Source: a virus. From it: DNA of 21,261 bases. Below, in pieces: positions 19,179 through 21,261 of the stretch. The number at the start of each line of letters is the position of its first letter. The stretch's first letter is position 1. The stretch lies in the IMG/VR virus record IMGVR_UViG_3300030090_003838, positions 1-21,261 of that record; one strand, 5' to 3'. Under the pieces are notes generated by a model, which searched no databases, was not told the DNA's origin, and saw only the letters and a program-made list of their open reading frames with translations. The position numbers were made by a program, and so were the translations under genes.

Positions 19179-19423
19179 AAGCGTTAGGTTTATTTATATT
19201 TTTACTAGGAATGTTTGTATTCACAAGTGGTTGGGTGCTTTTAGATTTGGCATCTATGCCATTGAAGAATGATCTTTATTCATTGGATGTGTTGGGTTTC
19301 TTTAACAATATGTTTTCAATAAATCCAACGATAGCAAGTTTTCAGTCATTTATGTCTCTTATGTTCATCATCATGGGTTGCTTCATGGCATTTAGTGGTG
19401 CGATTATGTGCGACAGAATATGA
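19175..19423 (+). CDS. Small membrane protein, 82 aa, two transmembrane helices
   Basis: Two hydrophobic segments, ALGLFIFLLGMFVFTSGWVL (residues about 3-22) and MSLMFIIMGCFMAFSGAIMC (about 60-79), flank a polar loop of about 37 residues. No signal cleavage site is apparent. It resembles the 64-residue membrane protein at 7759 only in topology. Role unknown; a holin-like function cannot be excluded, but no endolysin gene is nearby. Confidence 0.65.
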   Translation: MKALGLFIFLLGMFVFTSGWVLLDLASMPLKNDLYSLDVLGFFNNMFSINPTIASFQSFMSLMFIIMGCFMAFSGAIMCDRI

Positions 19424-19445
19424 CGCAGCCTGACGCTGCAATAAT

Positions 19446-19470
19446 AAATATTTACTGGTCTATTGTTATT
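19446..19470 (-). repeat. Dispersed repeat, copy 5
   Basis: AAATATTTACTGGTC at 19446-19460; the reverse complement gives GACCAGTAAATATTT, identical to the core of copy 3. The outer half is only partly kept. A small GCAGC/GCTGC hairpin (19425-19439) precedes it. Located in the 65-base gap before the gene at 19489. Confidence 0.7.
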
Positions 19471-19488
19471 ACTGACTGAGGAGGTGGT

Positions 19489-19899
19489 ATGTTGGATTAT
19501 TACGAAAAGAAATTGCGTGAGAGAAAAAAGAAATGGTGGGAGTGGCACAAAGAAAATCCCCAAGTGTGGGATAAGTTTAAAGAGTACACCTTCGATGCCA
19601 TAGGAAGTGGTAGGAGACATTATTCACATTGGGCTATAGTCAATCGCATTAGATGGAACAAAGAGATTGAAACAAGTGGTGAGGACTTTAAGATCAGCAA
19701 CGACTACATATCTTTTTATGCAAGACTGTTCCATGCGAAATACCCTGAGTATGATGGATTTTTCAAACTAAAACCATTGAAAGAAGAAAAAGAAATAGAA
19801 AGACTTCGTATCATTAATAAGAGTTTAAAAGAGTTTGGCTACGACCAAGACAAGACCGATGCGAACTATAATAGAATTAAAGCAGAGTTGTTTGGATAG
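19489..19899 (+). CDS. Conserved phage protein, 136 aa
   Basis: GAGGAGGTGGT precedes the ATG. The central block SGRRHYSHWAIVNRIRWNKE, then I-E-T-S-G-E-D-F-K-I-S-N-D-Y and FYARLFHAKYPEYDGFF, belongs to an uncharacterised family that is common in phages and prophages. It probably forms a helical, winged-helix-like domain. The N- and C-terminal parts are highly charged helices. It converges on the giant virion protein gene with a 23-base overlap, and no terminator is visible between the two. Confidence 0.7.
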   Translation: MLDYYEKKLRERKKKWWEWHKENPQVWDKFKEYTFDAIGSGRRHYSHWAIVNRIRWNKEIETSGEDFKISNDYISFYARLFHAKYPEYDGFFKLKPLKEEKEIERLRIINKSLKEFGYDQDKTDANYNRIKAELFG

Positions 19900-21261
19900 C
19901 TTCCTCTTTCGCTTTCTTCCTTAGCATTGGCACGATTGCAAGTCTGCGATCTCTTTCCATTTCCATTTGTGCCAGTAATTCTCCTCTAGCCATAGGCGAT
20001 ATATCTGTCCTTCTCAGAAGGAAATCTCTCCTTCTTCTCCAGTTATCCATGTATCTTTCGATTGCCCTGATCTGACCTTTGACATTTGAAACCCCTTGTA
20101 CGCTTGAACGATAGGCACTATATTCATCGAACCTTCCATCTTTTCTTAGCTTGTTCATAGTTTGAACTGCTGTGTCAACTTCTGACCTTAACTCATAGAA
20201 CTGTTGCTGTAGCCCTCCTCCTGATCTTGTAGGGTCTAAGAAAAACCTTTTTAATACTGGTATGTTATTCATGCTTGGTGGAATCAATGGCTCACCAGTT
20301 GCGCCTCTAGCTACTACATCTGATATGTCTAATAAATATCCTCCGAGTGTTCCTGTATATCCACGAAAGATGTGTTCCATTTTTGCAGGAGATATATTAA
20401 ATGTCTCACCGATGTCTTTAAGTAATTGATTGGTTGATGGTCTTGATTGCAGACCAGCCTCTAGTTTTTGTTTGTAGTAAGGAATGATCTCTGTATTCGT
20501 AAATGTATTCCTGTTGTTATATACCTCAGCAATAGGCTTAAATGCTTGGAAACCGAATGCAGGTTCTAAGAATGGAACTGCTGTTGTTGTCTTGAGTTGT
20601 CTAGTGATTGATCGCAAAGGATCAGGCTCGATCTCTCTACCAAAAAACTCATCTATAAACCTCTCAGGGAATGTCTTAAACAACATACCTACTTCAAAAG
20701 GAATAGGTATTTTGATTGCAGGAATATCAGCAGGGAGTGGGATGATCCAGTTGTCATCTCTGACCTCTCTCCTTGCGTTCTTATACTCCTCATCATCGCT
20801 GACCATCATGTAATAGAGGGCAGTCAAGAACATCAAGAACGATCCCCTAGTAAATGCTGTTTTAATGATTTGGTTCTGTACTTCTTCAAGACTCTGCCCT
20901 TCTTGGAGTTTTTCAATAGAAGAATATTTACCAGTAAATGATCTGAACAAGACATCCAAACCCTGTATCCTTGCGTTGAAAAATGGGATCGCAGCAGTCA
21001 CAATCCTAAATGTTGGTGATAGTCCTCTTCTTCCAAAATTAATTATTTCTAATCCTTGATAGGCTGCTTCTGATTGTGCTTGTGCTTCTGTGTACCCCTC
21101 TGATTTAAGTTTGTTATACACCGCATCATAGACAGCTTTCCTTGTTGCTCCATCTGATTTAGTGGTAAGCGCACCCAACCCATCCCATACTTTGAAGAAA
21201 GCACTAGATGCAGTCATGCCATTGTCAGGTGCTAATCCCTCTTTCCTCATGGCTCGATTGA
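19877..21261 (-). CDS. C-terminal part of a giant virion-type protein with an LPD38-like domain (runs off right edge)
   Basis: The frame stays open to the right edge beyond an internal ATG at 21250, so this is a fragment (about 460 codons) of a longer protein. Landmarks are FGRRGLSPTFRIVTAAIPFF followed by N-A-R-I-Q-G-L-D, a hydrophobic stretch GSFLMFLTALYYMMV, then IPIPFEVGMLFKTFPERF and SPAKMEHIFRGYTGTLGGYL. These recall large polyvalent protein-associated domain 38, found near the C-terminus of very long phage proteins thought to enter the host with the DNA. The tail is basic and helical. The assignment is from memory of the family. Confidence 0.75.
   Translation of the reverse strand, partial: NRAMRKEGLAPDNGMTASSAFFKVWDGLGALTTKSDGATRKAVYDAVYNKLKSEGYTEAQAQSEAAYQGLEIINFGRRGLSPTFRIVTAAIPFFNARIQGLDVLFRSFTGKYSSIEKLQEGQSLEEVQNQIIKTAFTRGSFLMFLTALYYMMVSDDEEYKNARREVRDDNWIIPLPADIPAIKIPIPFEVGMLFKTFPERFIDEFFGREIEPDPLRSITRQLKTTTAVPFLEPAFGFQAFKPIAEVYNNRNTFTNTEIIPYYKQKLEAGLQSRPSTNQLLKDIGETFNISPAKMEHIFRGYTGTLGGYLLDISDVVARGATGEPLIPPSMNNIPVLKRFFLDPTRSGGGLQQQFYELRSEVDTAVQTMNKLRKDGRFDEYSAYRSSVQGVSNVKGQIRAIERYMDNWRRRRDFLLRRTDISPMARGELLAQMEMERDRRLAIVPMLRKKAKEEAIQTTLL
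20915..20940 (+). repeat. Dispersed repeat, copy 6 (inside a coding region)
   Basis: GAAGAATATTTACCAG then TAAATG. It keeps the GAATATT half and ACCAGTAAAT core and diverges at the end (GATC in place of ATTT). On the minus strand it encodes FTGKYSS in the virion protein gene. Confidence 0.55.

Noticed and set aside
1-21261. tRNA genes, CRISPR arrays, integrase or insertion sequences
   Set aside because: None was seen on either strand: no cloverleaf-like segment, no regularly spaced repeats with unique spacers, no transposase or integrase motifs.

Overview
The window is a stretch of an AT-rich double-stranded DNA bacteriophage genome. The evidence is a partial terminase small subunit at the left edge, a T7/Twinkle-type primase-helicase, a Sak-type single-strand annealing protein with an SSB-like partner, a Cas4/RecB-like nuclease, a DUF3310 protein, and at the right edge the C-terminal part of a giant virion-type protein (LPD38-like). 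The many short, tightly overlapping ORFs fit the same picture. The host cannot be named from the sequence. The low GC and gene content suggest an aquatic bacterium, possibly a marine alphaproteobacterium, but this is a weak inference.

Layout. (1) 1-365, minus: terminase small subunit, running off the left edge. (2) 430-8929, plus: a long operon-like early region from a sigma70-type promoter. It begins with about ten small unknown genes, then an AAA+ ATPase / DUF3150-like / metallopeptidase-VWA module (4062-7548), then seven more tiny genes and a strong terminator. (3) 8930-9567: a 640-base non-coding regulatory region with repeats, a palindrome, an attenuator-like hairpin, an extended -10 promoter and an rrn-like boxA. 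It leads into a TIGR04338-like metallohydrolase and a second unit that ends in a strong terminator at 10642-10677. (4) 10811-11433, plus: a small gene pair including a ribbon-helix-helix protein. (5) 11375-14034, minus: a small regulator-like gene, the primase-helicase and a small conserved phage gene, with iteron-like repeats between the last two. (6) 14071-19899, plus: a long possibly structured leader, then the recombination/repair operon (DUF7303-like, Cas4-like nuclease, Sak annealing protein, SSB, Ref-like HNH nuclease, PD-(D/E)XK endonuclease, DUF3310 and small genes). (7) 19877-21261, minus: end of the giant virion-type protein.

The most striking content is a set of four type I hammerhead ribozyme motifs (818-878, 1772-1830, 3044-3100, 3392-3449) between or overlapping consecutive small early genes. 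Each has the CUGANGA and GAAA core blocks, a stem III capped by a GNRA tetraloop, a UC or UA cleavage site, and the same open stem I (CCAA/UUGG), with the next gene's ribosome binding site downstream. Stems II and III change sequence between copies while staying paired. If active, they would cut the polycistronic early mRNA just upstream of individual genes. A second unexplained signal is a dispersed 14-30 bp repeat (core ACCAGTAAATATTT), present in six copies on both strands in intergenic and coding DNA.

Working model (inference): the early transcript makes many small host-takeover proteins and the AAA/VWA module, with ribozymes partitioning the message. The replication arm supplies primase-helicase, and the recombination operon supplies end resection, annealing and junction processing. 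The packaging and virion genes lie on the minus strand at both edges, as expected if this window is the non-structural part of a circularly assembled phage genome.
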